Of a DNA stretch of 64,000 nt, positions 23,705-35,480 are shown one piece after another; positions within the stretch are counted from its first letter, which is position 1, and each line of letters begins with the position of its first letter. The notes beneath the pieces are model-generated. The model was not told where the DNA came from, searched no databases, and worked only from the letters and a program-made list of their open reading frames with translations. The DNA is taken from NCBI GenBank assembly GCA_027257055.1, contig JAPVLO010000044.1:1488001-1552000 (forward strand), read 5' to 3'. Made by a program: the position numbers and the translations under genes. The stretch comes from Cephalopachus bancanus (Eukaryota; Chordata; Mammalia; Primates; Tarsiidae).

Positions 23705-26328
23705 ATAGGGACTCCAACCCCTCAGGACCACATACTCCATGGCCTGTTAGGAACTGAGCCGCACAGCAGGAGGTGAGTGACCGGCAAGTAAGTAAAGTTT
23801 CATTTATTTACAACTGTTCTCCATCACTCGCATTACTGCCTGAGCTCCGCCTCCTGTCAGAAGCAGAGGCTGCATTCAATTCTCAGAGGAGCACGAACTC
23901 TATTTTGAAATGTGTATTCGAAGGAGTTAGGTTGCACACTCCTTATGAGCATCTAATGCTTGATGATCTGAGGTGTAGCTAAGATGGTGATGCTAGCACT
24001 GGGAAGTGGCTGCAAATACAGATTAACATTAGCAGTGAGGTTTGACTGCACAGAGATCATAATAAATCAATCACTTGCAGACTCATATAAAAAACCTATC
24101 AGTGAGTGGCAAGTGAATTGCTATACTTCAATTGTACAGCTGCATTCGGTGGCAGGCTTTTAGTCAGAATTCTACACTTATTTTAGTCCATGCATGGCCT
24201 ATCCATTATTTTATTTACCACTTCCATCTGTGCCTCTTTCCCCCACACTGTGCACTTGTCTCAGTCACAATTTTGGTAAGCCCACAAGTTAACCCTAGCC
24301 AAAATAAATAAAAAACAAACATCACTGGAGAGCTTCTTTGAAAAGTGATAAAGACCCAATGATGAGACGGCAGAAGACTCCAAGAGAGTCAACAAAAAGA
24401 AAGCTGCATTTAAAAGAAAATACCAAGAGTCCTACTTAAATTACAGGTTCATTGCAACAGGTGATTCACATTCTCCAAGTCCACTTTGTATAATATATGG
24501 CAACTGGCTATCCAATAAAGCCATGAAACCTTTAAAACTGCTTCACCACATAGAGACCAAGCACCCAACATTAAAAGAGAAGACTTTGAAGTTTTTCAAA
24601 AGACAAAAATGTGAACATGAACAACAGAAACAGTTATTGAAAGCCATCACTTCATCAACTGTGTCTAACCACATTGCTAAAGCTAAAAAGCCCTTTAGTA
24701 AGGGTGAAGAGTTGATCTTACCTGCTGCTAACAATATTTGTCATGAACTTTTAGGAAGGGCTGCAGTCAAAAGGTGGCACGAGTTCCTCTTTTGGCTAGC
24801 ACCATAGCTAGAAGAACCAATGAAACAGCAGAGGACACTGAGGCACAATTGTTAGAGAGGATTAACGAGTCACTGTGATATGCAATCCAGGTTGAGGAGT
24901 CTACCAATGTTGACAACAAGGCAACAATGCTTGTTTTGTACAATATACCTTTCAGGAGGATGTGCGTGAGGATATGTTATGTGTACTTTTGTTGCCAACC
25001 AACACCACAGCTGCAGAACTATTCAAGTCTCTGAATGATTACATATCAGGAAAACTGAAGTGGTTATTTGTGTCGGCATATGCATGAACAGAGTGGCTAC
25101 CATGACTGAATGGCCTGATTTCACTACTTGGGTCAAAGAGGTCGCATCTGAATGTGAGTCTGCGCACTGTGTCATCCACAGAGAAATGCTGGCTAGCCAG
25201 AAAATGCCACCTGAACTTAACAATGTTTTGCAGGATGTGACTAAAATTATCAACCACATTAAAGTACATGCCCTTAACTCACATCTGTTCACACAGCTCT
25301 GTGAGGAGATGGACGCAGAGCATACTCATCTACTCTTATACACAGAAGTGAGATGACTTTCTAAAAGTAGATCACTGGCCATAGTTTTTGAGTTATAAGA
25401 GTCACTCAAGAGATTTAGAAAAACAGTCACCACTGGCTGCACATTTCAGTGACACAGAATGGGTCACACAATTTGCTTACTTGTGTGACATATTCAACCT
25501 GCTCAATGAACTCAATCTGTCACTTCCAGGGGAGAATGACAACTGTGTTCAAGTTGGCAGATAAAGTGGCTGCATTCAAAACCGAAATGGAATTATGAGG
25601 GTGACGAGTGAACATTGGGATTTTTGACATGTTTCAAACAGCAGAGACTTTGAAAGAGACTGCGCCAAGGCCTTCCTTCTCCCAGCTGGTACGTGATCAC
25701 CTATTCAGCTTTCAAAAGAGTTGGACCATTACTTCCCAACCATAAAAGATGCCCAAACTGGGAAGGAATGGATCTGCAACCCATTTGTGAATAAGCCAGG
25801 TGAATCAAATTTGTCCATGCTCGAAGAGAATCAACTGCTAGAGATCACAAATGATGGTGGCTATAAAAGTATGTTCGAGGCAGATTCAAATCTCCATACG
25901 TTCTGGATTAAAGTCAAGGGGGAATATCCTGAGAATGCCACAAAAACACTGAAAAGACTGCTTCCATTTCCAACATCCTACCTTTGTGAAGCAGGGTTTT
26001 CTGCAGTGACAGCAACCAAAACGAGATTACAGAGTAGACTGGACATAAGCAACACACTTCGGGTGTCACTGTCTCCCATCACCTCCAGATGGGACTGGCT
26101 AGTTGCAGGAAAACAAGCTCAGGGTTCTCACTGATTCTGCATTATGGTGAGTTGTATAATTATTTTATTATATATTATAATGTAATAATAATAATAGAAA
26201 TAAAATACATAATAAATGTAATGCACTTGAATCATCCCGAAACCATCCTCTCCCTCCTGACTCCAGTTTGTAGAGTTTTCTTCCAGGAAACTGGTCCCTG
26301 ATGCCAAAAAGGTTGGGGACTGCCACTG
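23705..26328 (+). mobile_element. near-complete hAT-Charlie transposon (Charlie3-like, MER1-type ends)
   Basis: The right end, read in reverse, is CAGTGGCAGTCCCCAACCTT, the MER1-type terminus. The left end has GGACTCCAACCCC, then GGCCTGTTAGGAACTGAGCC and CGCACAGCAGGAGGTGAG. Between them lies a broken transposase of the ZBED/Charlie type. The length of about 2.6 kb is what I expect for an autonomous member, so this copy kept both ends and the gene. The left end is worn and I could not identify a clean 8-bp target duplication. The name Charlie3 rests on my memory of which autonomous element carries MER1 ends. Confidence 0.85.
24370..26134 (+). pseudogene. broken hAT transposase (BED finger, RNase-H-like, hATC)
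   Basis: The protein would bind transposon ends in the nucleus and catalyse cut-and-paste movement. From the N terminus there is a BED-finger region at about 24400-24560 (KRKYQESYLNYRF, then PLCIIYG and HHIETKHP). The second finger cysteine is a tyrosine (codon 24496-24498), where relatives have CIIC. Then comes a block around 24830-24925 with AQLLERINESL, a TGA stop at 24876-24878, and QVEESTN where relatives have DEST, so an acidic residue of the catalytic core looks changed. Next are SAHCVIHREMLASQKMP at about 25155-25205 and, at the C terminus, LPFPTSYLCEAGFSAV of the hATC dimerisation domain. Homology passes through reading frames 1, 0, 1 and 2, so there are at least three frameshifts plus stops. 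It is certainly inactive. Relatives include domesticated ZBED-type genes, but the breaks exclude that here. Confidence 0.9.
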
Positions 26329-28529
26329 TAGAAAATCCCAACCAATTTTGGGTTTCTACAGGCTTCTCTTTTCTATCTTTTCAAGAGTTATTTTATAACG
26401 AATTCATAGGTCTCCAAATCATACATTTTCCTACCCTAAAATTTTGCCAAGATTTACAACACTGGGCAGACCTGCCGATGAGAGAAATAAACCAACTACC
26501 TATATTTTCTTTCTCTTTCCATGATGAAAAAACTACAGTGCCTTGTTTGTTCTCAAGCTTGCCTTTTAAAGGAAACTTGCTTCTTTTGCTGACAAAAAAT
26601 TGCAGGGGGTTCAATTTCTCAAATTATTTCTCTGACAGGATTCCTTATTCCTGCTCATCTCATGCTTTCTTTCCAAAAATCATCCTTCTGGGCTTTCTTC
26701 AAGTTTCTCCTCTCTTAAAATGATTACCAGAACCATCCACTCTACATATCTCTCTGACTTCTCAGAGTGTTTAACATCTATTTTATTCATTTTGGTAATT
26801 GATAACATACTGTTTTATACTTATTTTGAATTACCTTTTCCAAGTGAGTGGTCTTACTCTTGTCTCTCATATAAATGTGAAGATACCTCAAGAACTAAGA
26901 CTAAGTCTTAAACTCATTCTGTTCTTCATGTGATAACTCTTACTCTCCAAATAATCTTAAATGTGTATCAAATGTCCAATTAATACTTGTTAAGTTGGAT
27001 TTCTACCATAAATTCTTTTATACATTCTATGTATTTCCAGAGAAGCATTAAAGGTAAAGAGAGGTAGAAAAAAACCAGATACTATTACAGTAATTAATTC
27101 ATGAAATAATCCCATGAATCTTTGGTTTAAAACTTATTGAATCAATACGATTGAAAATGTCGGGTACAACTCTTCATTCAATTCTGAATTATTACTACCC
27201 TTTCTTAAGAAATCATTTTAAAAAGCATCTTCTAATGTGTTAGGACAAGTGACCACAAAAATTTTAAACAAGCTCCCCATAAAGGAGAAAAGAAAACTGA
27301 AATAAACTACTCTTCATGAGTAATTATATGTTACACATATGTATTTAAAACATACACATGGATTCAGTAGAAACCTTGCTTTCTGTTACTTGCACCAAGT
27401 TAAATTCCAGGTAATTGGTCAGAGGGATTAAAAGTGCTGGGATACAGTGAATGTTTAATCGCCTCACACCTGCTTTTCTGTAAAACTGCAGCCTATTCCT
27501 GTTCTTTAACCTTTAAAGCTCTCTACTGGCAATTTACTGATGCAGCCAATTAGACAAAGGAGGCAAGATTTTGGAAGCCCTTTCAGAGGGATCAGCTATT
27601 CTCAGGCCTACAACACAAATAGCTAGCCTGCTGAGATCCTCGCTGAGAACACTGGCGGCTGTCTTCAGGTTGGAGGCTCAGTCAAATTCCTTTCACATTC
27701 TGAAATTGCTAGTTTCAGGATACACTGTCACTCAGAAACATGTGGCCAAATGCAATATCTCCTTCTTTTTCTCAGTTCTCATTTCTATCTGGTTAGTTCT
27801 AAAAAGCAAGTTTCATCCCCTTGAGAGTTCCATTGGCAAGACCTCAGAGTTAAAATAGATCCTTTGGCAATGTCTAGGGTTTGAAAGAAGCATCATACTT
27901 AGTTATATATTTAGATTGAAATAGATATAGATAGCATCACAAAAGAGGATCAATAAACATATAGGATGAACAGCTATGCAATAACGATGTTTGCTTACAT
28001 TTTCATTTCAATTATTATTCGGATTCTCCTGGCTTTCTTGCTTCCCTGCCATGTTTTGGTCTATTGATTAAAATGTTACCTATGAAATGTGTGACTCCCA
28101 ATTAACTTCTTGCAGGTAAGAAACATTAGACTATTAGATCAAGACTCTTAACTTTTTGTCTTGACACCAAAGTTTCCAGATAATAGTGAATGCTCCCGGC
28201 CACCATAGAAAGGAATTTTATTTGAAGTTGAGTGAGGAACTACCTATGGAAAGGCAATTCCTTTCTGCTGCAAGAATCAGTGAGCAAAGGGAAAAGATTC
28301 ATGTGCAATTCCACTGGCATCAAGTGCTTTTTTGATATAAGAGATTTTTCTTGCGATAATGTCTTCCCGGCATTTTTTTTCGGTCTGTTTCGTAGCAACT
28401 ATCTACCTTTCACTGATGTCAGTCAAATAAGAAACAATAAATAAAAAAAGATAGAAAACAAAAATCCTGACATTTTGGTCAAGATTCTGGTTGAATCTTG
28501 AAAGAAAATGGCCATTAATGATTGTTATG
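26329..28529. other. unclassified AT-rich DNA
   Basis: No gene or named repeat. A 140-codon frame (26301-26723) starts at the end of the transposon and is not a recognisable protein. A hairpin with 9-bp perfect arms lies at the transposon edge (26326-26361). Confidence 0.4.
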
Positions 28530-28880
28530 TAAACGTATTCTCACAGCTTTGTTTAAATCAAGCTTTGTAAAGAATGCAGGTAGTGAAGATGCAGATTACA
28601 GACCTGCTGGTTAGAGTTCTCTTTGTCAGTCACTATAAGACAAATTAAAGCTCATGAAAGTTTCCATCATATTAAATATGCTGGTTGAAGTTAATGAGAA
28701 ATATCTATGTAATATTTATACTCGAGGTTTTTCAAGCTTTCAAGACACCTTTAAAACGTGATAATTTGGAAGTTGGTTTATTAATGTGCTCATTTGACAG
28801 CTTCTTTTTCTTTTTTTAAAACAAATTAGGTAATTAGGTTTGCTCTTGTATTAAGTCATAACTTTCAAGTATGGCCCTGT
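28530..28880. promoter_or_regulatory. candidate conserved non-coding element
   Basis: Repeat-free and AT-rich, with AAATTAGGTAATTAGG (TAATTAGG at 28831-28838), TTGTTTAAATCAAGCTTTG and ATTTGACAGCTTC. The suggestion rests on texture only. Confidence 0.25.
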
Positions 28881-29595
28881 GGGGTGCCTTCCTTAAGCAC
28901 ATTCCCGAAGAATGCAAAAGAGCATAGAATGATACTACAAGTTAGTACAAATGGGGTGGTTCTACCAAATCCCATTCTACATAATCTTATGTTGTGTAGA
29001 AAACCCACATCCCTTCAAAACTTATCTCTTGAAACTTCACATGACTAAAGTAAAACATCCAAAAATATTTGTACATATTAAAAAGATCAGCAGAAAAGAA
29101 TTTACATTGATAAGCTATCTTTTTTGCTGATTGTTTTTGTTTGCTTGTGAAAAAATGAAATCTCAGTATTGGTTGCAGTTAAGCTAACTTCAGGATTATA
29201 TGCCTCAGAAGAATTTTGAAGATTAACATTAAAAAAGAAAAAGATCTTTTACACTCCTTTCAAAATTGCCTGGGAAAATAAAATAAACGCAGGTGATGTG
29301 CTGATCCAGTTTCCCCACTCCATTGAGAACTATTGAAAAATATACTATACAAAAAGCAGTTTTACATACAAAGAATTTTGTACAAAGTTGGGCATTTAAT
29401 CACATATGAAAAGCAAAAGACCATGCAGTACCATATCTGAATCCCTGGTAATCAGGGTTTGTTTGAAGTACTTGGGGTGGAGGGAAGGGGAGAGAAACTG
29501 CATTTGGAATCTTCTCACTCCATGTAGATAATTCTTCTACCTTCATATTAGCCCCAGCAGAATATCAAAACCAGGAGGAGTGGTTTTGAAGATGG
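28881..29595. other. unclassified DNA
   Basis: I see no gene or repeat family here. Confidence 0.4.
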
Positions 29596-29599
29596 AAGG

Positions 29600-29790
29600 C
29601 CTGGATTCCAAAATTAGCTTGTAACTGACAAACTAGGTCTCCAAGTTTCGGTTTTTCCACCTTTAAAGTGGAGATGATGATAGCAATGATTACCCCCACA
29701 GAGTGGTTTTAAGGATGAATTCAGATAATCCATCAAAACCATGTAGCAATGCACCTGGCACATGGTAAGAACTCAATAAATGCTATCGAC
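29600..29790 (+). mobile_element. MIR
   Basis: TTTAAAGTGGAGATGATGAT, then CACCTGGCACATGGTAAGAA and CTCAATAAATGCTATC, is the 3' half of MIR, with the core before it. Confidence 0.85.
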
Positions 29791-31515
29791 TGTTGCAGAG
29801 GGAACACTGCAAACATTTGTAGAACTGAGTCACATCATAAGCTGAGGAGCAAAGCCAGAACTAGCAAAAGTGATTGACAGTGATTTTGTGAAGTACCAGG
29901 ACACTTTGCCTTTAGAGATTTTTCAACTGAAAAGTTATATGCAGTTGTTTTACGCAAGGTAGGTGAAAAGGGAGCTGAACAGAAGTCAAAAGCTATGTGG
30001 AGAGAAGATATGATCTGCAGAACACAGAAATGAGAGTAGAGGCTGGGAGAAAGCACAGCAGAGAAGAGATTCTTTTGGAATTAGAAAGTTGGTCCATTTA
30101 CCAGTTCTACTGGTATTAATTGCATGGTCATTTAATGTATGTCTCAATTCCTCATTCATAAAACATGTTACTAAAGCCTTCTTTATAGGTTTGCCTTGAT
30201 GTCCTAACGAAATAGCAATGTGTGTTTAAATATATAACATCCAATGGTACTCCTCAAAGAGTAACTCTTATTGTGAAGTATGATACTCAGGTAGAACATG
30301 TCCAAAATGATGGGGCAGGATGGAAAGGAAGTTTTGGGGCAATGTATTCACAAAATAGCTGCCTACAAAGACTGACACAGAATCAGAGAAAAATAGGAAG
30401 AAGGAGAGTTGGAAATTATTTAAAACTTTATGAGAAAACATCCGAAACTTCCTGATGGGAAGAAAAACTAATTTGAATACTACCTCAAATATCACAAATG
30501 TCATAAAAATAACAGACTAACGAAACATCGTTACTATTAGAGATTGTGGCAGAAAGTGGCTGACTGTTCAGCACACTCAGTTCCTTTGGATGCCTTGGCA
30601 AAGATAATGCAACCTCCACCAGCATGGGTCCCTGAATGACTGCGTGGAACAGCATCCCCTCATTCCTACTCTCATACCTATACTAGTTGGATCTTTTATG
30701 AGCGAAAAATAAACTTAGATTATGTTAAGCCATCAAAACAATAAGATCATAATAATTGGATAGGCCTCTAAGTTGTACCCAAAACTTTTTTCTCTAAGTC
30801 TTTTTTTTTTCCTGAAACTCAATATGTGACCAAGCTATTTCCCCATAGAAATATTTTAAGTTTTGACTCTGTTTTTTTCTTAAAATGTAAACAAAGCGAA
30901 TTGGTTTTGGCATTTAATTAATTCTGTTTATGAATGTAACTTTATCCCTAAGGAAATTCTAAGGAAATTAGTATCAAAGCAATTGTATGGGAGTGCATAA
31001 CTTTAGTACATTAAAGAGCCACTGTCAGTGAAAAATGAGATAATATGATGAATTTATGTTTATCCAAACATCTCTATCCCAAATAAATACTCAACACAGA
31101 GGGTACTAAAGAAAACCAGCAAATCAAATTACAAATCAATGTTCTACTTACACAATGTAATCAAAAACATTTTTAGTGAGCTGTTTCAAAGTAAAAATAA
31201 TTGTGTTATTTGTTCTTATCATAAAAGAAATCCATATTTTAAAAATATTCAAAGAATACACAAAAGATAGAAAAAAAAGTCAGGTTTATCCGTAATCTCA
31301 CAGCCCAGAAGCAATTTAACTGTTAATAGGAGATTCTTATTTCCATCAGCCCTCATTGATCCTAGACAACCTCAATCACTTTACTCTGCCAAGGTAATAT
31401 AAGAAAAATATCACAATCTTGTTTTAATTTTTGTTTATTTGATAATTTATGAGTATGAGTTATGTGTTTTTCTTTGCTTATTGTATACACATTTCTTTTG
31501 CATACTTTAAAAAAA
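29791..31515. other. unclassified DNA with possible old repeat pieces
   Basis: Positions 30560-30725 end in AATAAACTTAGATTATGTTA, like the 3' end of an MLT-type LTR. Positions 31165-31345 (ATTTTAAAAATATTCAAAGA, TCCGTAATCTCACAGCCC) resemble an old LINE-type element. Both calls are weak. No gene. Confidence 0.4.
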
Positions 31516-31519
31516 TGTT

Positions 31520-31805
31520 CATCTTTTTTTTTTTTGAGTCTCCATCACCTAGCCTGCAGTGCAATGGCTCACTCACAGCCACCCCAGCATCGACCTGCTG
31601 GGCTAAGCGATCCTTTTGTCTCAGCCTTCTGAGTAGTGAGAACTACAGAGGTGTGCTATCATGCCTGGCTAATTTTTTGATTTATCGTAGAGACAGGTCT
31701 CACCAAGTTGCCCAGGCTGGTCTCAAACCCCTGGGCTCAGGCAATTCCCTCACCTTGACCTCCCAAAGTGCTGGGATTACAGGCTTAAGCCACCACACCT
31801 GGCCA
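31520..31805 (-). mobile_element. Alu, intermediate lineage-type copy
   Basis: Full dimer with poly-T, flanked by ATGTTCATCT and ATGCTTCATCT, an imperfect target duplication. It carries the CCACCCCAGC block of the intermediate form. It lacks the A-box deletion (GGCTTAAGCCTG forward) and the GC stem-loop. Confidence 0.93.
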
Positions 31806-32079
31806 ATGCTTCATCTCTTATGGGTTTTTAAAAGTTCTAAATAGAATATGTATGTTAATCTTTAACATAAATTTAAACAATCTTTTTTTCATTTTTTTCT
31901 TTTCTTTTTTTTTGACAATCTTTCATGACAGACCTTTCTTTGATCTTGGGAGACAATTAATAACTTGGATTTGCATAAAAGTTAAAAATGTCATGCATCT
32001 GGGTATTCTCCTAAGCAGAGATCTGGGTTCAGAAAATATTTTCAATTCTTAACATATAAGATCTCATTTAAATTTTGAT

Positions 32080-32210
32080 ATGATAGATGTGTTAATTAAT
32101 TGATTTGTGATAATCATCACGCAATATATATGGTTATCAAACCATTATGTTGTACACCTTGAATATATTCAATCTTTATTTGCCAATTAAATATTTTTAA
32201 GTGTAAAAAA
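32080..32210 (+). mobile_element. L1 3' UTR end
   Basis: GTTAATTAATTGATTTGTGA, then ATTATGTTGTACACCTTGAA and TTTATTTGCCAATTAAAT, match the end of an old L1 3' UTR. Confidence 0.75.
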
Positions 32211-32294
32211 ATTGTACACAATTGTCAAGGAAAAAGATCACAGGCTCAGGCTTTTGTTAATTGCCCCATGCTGTGGATATTAGATGCAATTTAC

Positions 32295-32590
32295 TTTTTT
32301 TTTTTTTTTGAGTTGGAGTCTCACTCCATTGCCCAGGCTGGAGTGCAGTGGCACACTCACTGCCACCCCAGCATTGACCTGCTGGACCCTGGCAATCCTT
32401 CTGCCTCAACCTTCCAAGTAGCCAGAACTACAGGCATGTACTACCACACCCAGCTAATTTTTGATTTATTGTAAGGATGAGCTCTCACCAAGTTGCCTGA
32501 ACAGGTCTTGAACCCACAGGCTCAGGCAATCCACTCACCTCGGCCTCCTAAAGTGCTGGGTTACAGGTTGAGTCACCGAGCCTGGCAACA
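32295..32590 (-). mobile_element. Alu, intermediate lineage-type copy with A-box deletion
   Basis: Full dimer. The target CAATTTACTTTTT is repeated before the poly-T and after the element. Forward, its A box reads TGACTCAACCTG, with the same one-base deletion as the young copies. The right arm still has the older GGGGTGGCAGTGAGTGTGCC and no GC stem-loop. Confidence 0.94.
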
Positions 32591-32917
32591 ATTTACTTTT
32601 TAATCTTAATACTTTTAAATTATGTTCAAAAAATTTGTAATCAATCTAGTGATAAGTAAAGTAAGATTTTCTCACTTGAAGGTCTTCTGGTCTGTAACAC
32701 AAAACAGAGTACAAATCAAAATAATGATCACTTTCTGCCTTTATCTAAACTATATAAGTCTCAAATTATTCAGTTCTGTTATCACAGTTGATTTAATATC
32801 AGTCTTATAAAAGCAACATACATATCATCATTTTTTAATAAATGGGAAAGATCAAATTTTTGAGATATTGCATGACTTTTCTAGAATCAAGGGGAGTAAT
32901 AATAATTGATGCTATTG

Positions 32918-33244
32918 AAGAGTCATTATGCAGCCAGACTCGGTGGCTCAGCCTGTAATCCCGCGCCATTGGGAGGCTGAGGTGAGTGGATTGCCTGAGC
33001 CCGCGAGTTCGAGACCTGCCTGGGCAACTTGGCGAGCCCTCATCTCTAAAATAAATAAAAAATCAGCCAGGCGTGGTACGTGTGCCTGTAGTTCCAGCTA
33101 CTCGGAAGGCTGAGGCGGAAGGATCGCCGGAGCCCAGCAGGTCGAGGTTGCAGTGGCCGGGAGCGGCCACTGCACTCCAGTCTGGGCGACAGAGTGAGAC
33201 TCCAACTCAAAAAAAAAAAATTAAATAAAAAGAGTCATTATGCA
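32918..33244 (+). mobile_element. Alu, young lineage-type copy with 15-bp target duplication
   Basis: The element is 32933-33229. The target AAGAGTCATTATGCA is duplicated perfectly at 32918-32932 and 33230-33244. It has the A-box deletion (GTGGCTCAGCCTG), the B box GAGTTCGAGACC, the CAGCAGGTC block, the GC stem-loop GTGGCCGGGAGCGGCCAC and an ACTCCAACTCAAAA end. Confidence 0.97.
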
Positions 33245-33289
33245 ACAAAACAGGTCTATGACACTTTGTGACATTGAGTCATGACAACT

Positions 33290-33420
33290 ATACTTTGCAG
33301 ATATGGAGAGCGAAGCTCAGAGAGGTGAAATGACTCCTCCAAGGTAACAATGTAAATAGCTGGTGAAGTTGTGATTTCAACCCTGTAGATTCTAGAACCT
33401 GCTCAATGAAGCAGGACTGA
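33290..33420 (-). mobile_element. MIR
   Basis: CGAAGCTCAGAGAGGTGAAA, then GTAAATAGCTGGTGAAGTTG, is reverse MIR core. Confidence 0.8.
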
Positions 33421-34270
33421 TTAACCCCACTGGGGAAGGGACCAATCAGTATTACTGCAGAACCAGACCCAAAGTGTAGAGATCAACACCAAACATCAAA
33501 TTGGAACTCTGTTCTTTGCCTATTTTTATCAAAGGAGCATCTTAAAAGAGTCTCTCCAAGTAGTCCTAAGGCTAGGGTGGGGCTGACTTATAACAAGGAG
33601 TGGATGAAAGAATGGCATGGTTCACTGGTCAGCCTTTTCTCAATAATAAGCAATTTTAACTTTACCTCAAATCTGTAATTATAGGATTATTGCAAACTCA
33701 ATATATAGGTTGCTAATTTTGAAGCATTCGTGTACAGAATTCTGACAATAACTGACAAAAAACTGTCAAAAGGTATAGCTTAAAAATAGTTAAGAAACCA
33801 CTTGTTAATTTTTGTACAAGGAGATCTTCAAACATGAGAAATTTGGGTCTTAGGATAGAAGGTTTTAAAAAAAGGAGAGAGAGATTCAGCACGTAAGTGT
33901 GTAGATGAAAGCTGCCTTGTTTTTTAAACTCTGTTGCCTAAAACATCCATTTATGTTATAAAAATAAATGCAGACATTACAGAGAAGCATTGGCAGGGAA
34001 CTCTCCCATATTTAAGAATCCTGAAAACACTGCCCCACACCAAACCAGTGATTGAATTCTTGTCTTCCCACTCCCAAGTTTGCATGCTAGGGGTGGTGTT
34101 TTCTCTTTTTCTTTCTTGTTTTCTTCTTACTGAAAGAAAACCACATTGCCTGTTTGTTCCTCATTGAGACTCTCCTCTGATTGAGATGTATTCTGAATAA
34201 TATAGGTGAGTCCTTCCCAGAGGCAGTAGACTGCCCTAGATAGCCACTTATAGTCCCCTAATTTTATTTA
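33421..34270. other. unclassified DNA
   Basis: No gene or named repeat. Confidence 0.4.
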
Positions 34271-34274
34271 AAAT

Positions 34275-34450
34275 TAGAGCTGGAAGGCAACTTAGAAGGA
34301 ATTGAAATCCAACTCCTGCTACCCTCCTTTTTTTTTTTCAAACAGATGAAGAAAGTATGGTCCACAGAGGTTTAAAAACTTGCCCAAATCACACATCTCA
34401 TTGCGAGTGAAGCCAAGATTCCAACTCAGTTCTTGACTTGCCTCTCCATT
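34275..34450 (-). mobile_element. MIR-related repeat with poly-T expansion
   Basis: AGAGCTGGAAGGCAACTTAG, CAGATGAAGAAAGTATGGTC and ACTTGCCCAAATCACACATC follow the reverse MIR order. A T run has expanded where the family has a short ATTTT. Confidence 0.65.
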
Positions 34451-34689
34451 CTTCCCCTGGTAACACTCTGACTGCCCATCTCCCAGGCAGAGTCTCCATA
34501 ACACCAACATCTGGAAAAGAAGGGATAAAGGAGGCTGAGAGGTCAAGTCCTCTGAGATTTAGCTAGACAGAGAGGCAGCACCTAGCTGCTTGATGTTGCC
34601 TTACACATCTCCACTTTGGTCTGCAGCTGCAGGTGTGAAGACTTTATACATTTACCAGTCCGAATAAACAAGTCTTGACTGGTGTGGAA

Positions 34690-35480
34690 AGAGGCTTATG
34701 GTAACCCAAGCACACCTTGGAGAAAACAATGAAAGCCACCTCAGGCAGGGCACCATCCATAGGGCGAGAATACATTGAAAAAGAATATAAACAAAGGGTG
34801 AGGTTGGGGCAACTCCTGGGCATCCTTCTCAACAACAAAACAGGGAACAATTGGAAACAAGGTGGGGGACGGGGACATGCTTTTTTTTCTCTTTTCAAGG
34901 GGGTCAAAAGCCAACAATCTGACACTTGTAAAAGCGTCATTCCAAAGGGAGAAGTCTCCTTGGACGATATGATAGCTCTCTCAGCATGTATCAGAAACCG
35001 AGATTCAACACCACGCTTTCTTTCTCTTCCTTCCAGCAGCCTCTGTTGCTCGTGGCAGATTTAATGGTGTGATTTACAACACTGAGAGACCTTTGTCAGG
35101 GCCAGTAAAATGACAAACAATAAATATATGGAGCAGTATGTTAACAGCCTCCACACAATACCTTGTCAGTTACAGCTTGATAGCGATACATTTTAATTTT
35201 GTCTTTCATAAAAATCTTGGCATGTATGCCTCATTTGAACACAGGCTTCCAAGTCAAGTGTGTCATCCAAGCATGCAGTTTATCACCCTCTATATTTTCT
35301 GTCCTTTTCATTTAATGTCATTCCTATGGCAACAGACATCGCCCTGGAAATCATTTTCAAAACAGCTTATTTGCTGAAAGGGACTGGGTGAGGCTAAAAT
35401 ATGTGTTTGGCTGGGAAGAATGTCAGAGTGTGAATATGGCTTAGTTACATTAATCATATTCTTTGAGGACTTTGTGTAAT
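34690..35480. promoter_or_regulatory. candidate conserved non-coding block
   Basis: About 800 bp without recognisable transposons. It contains AACAATTGGAAACAAGG, GACAAACAATAAATATATG, AGATTTAATGGTGTGATTTA and TTTAATGTCATTCCTATGGC, which are SOX-, FOX- and homeodomain-like sites, and several isolated CpGs. The 115-codon frame 34717-35064 has no recognisable features. An enhancer role is inference. Confidence 0.3.

Noticed and set aside
24523..26134. Domesticated ZBED-type host gene
   Set aside because: Stops, at least three frameshifts, lost finger cysteine and flanking transposon ends show a dead transposon.
28190..28210. Alu relic suggested by GCTCCCGGCCACC
   Set aside because: Only 13 bases match the young Alu stem-loop region and the flanks are not Alu; chance is likely.
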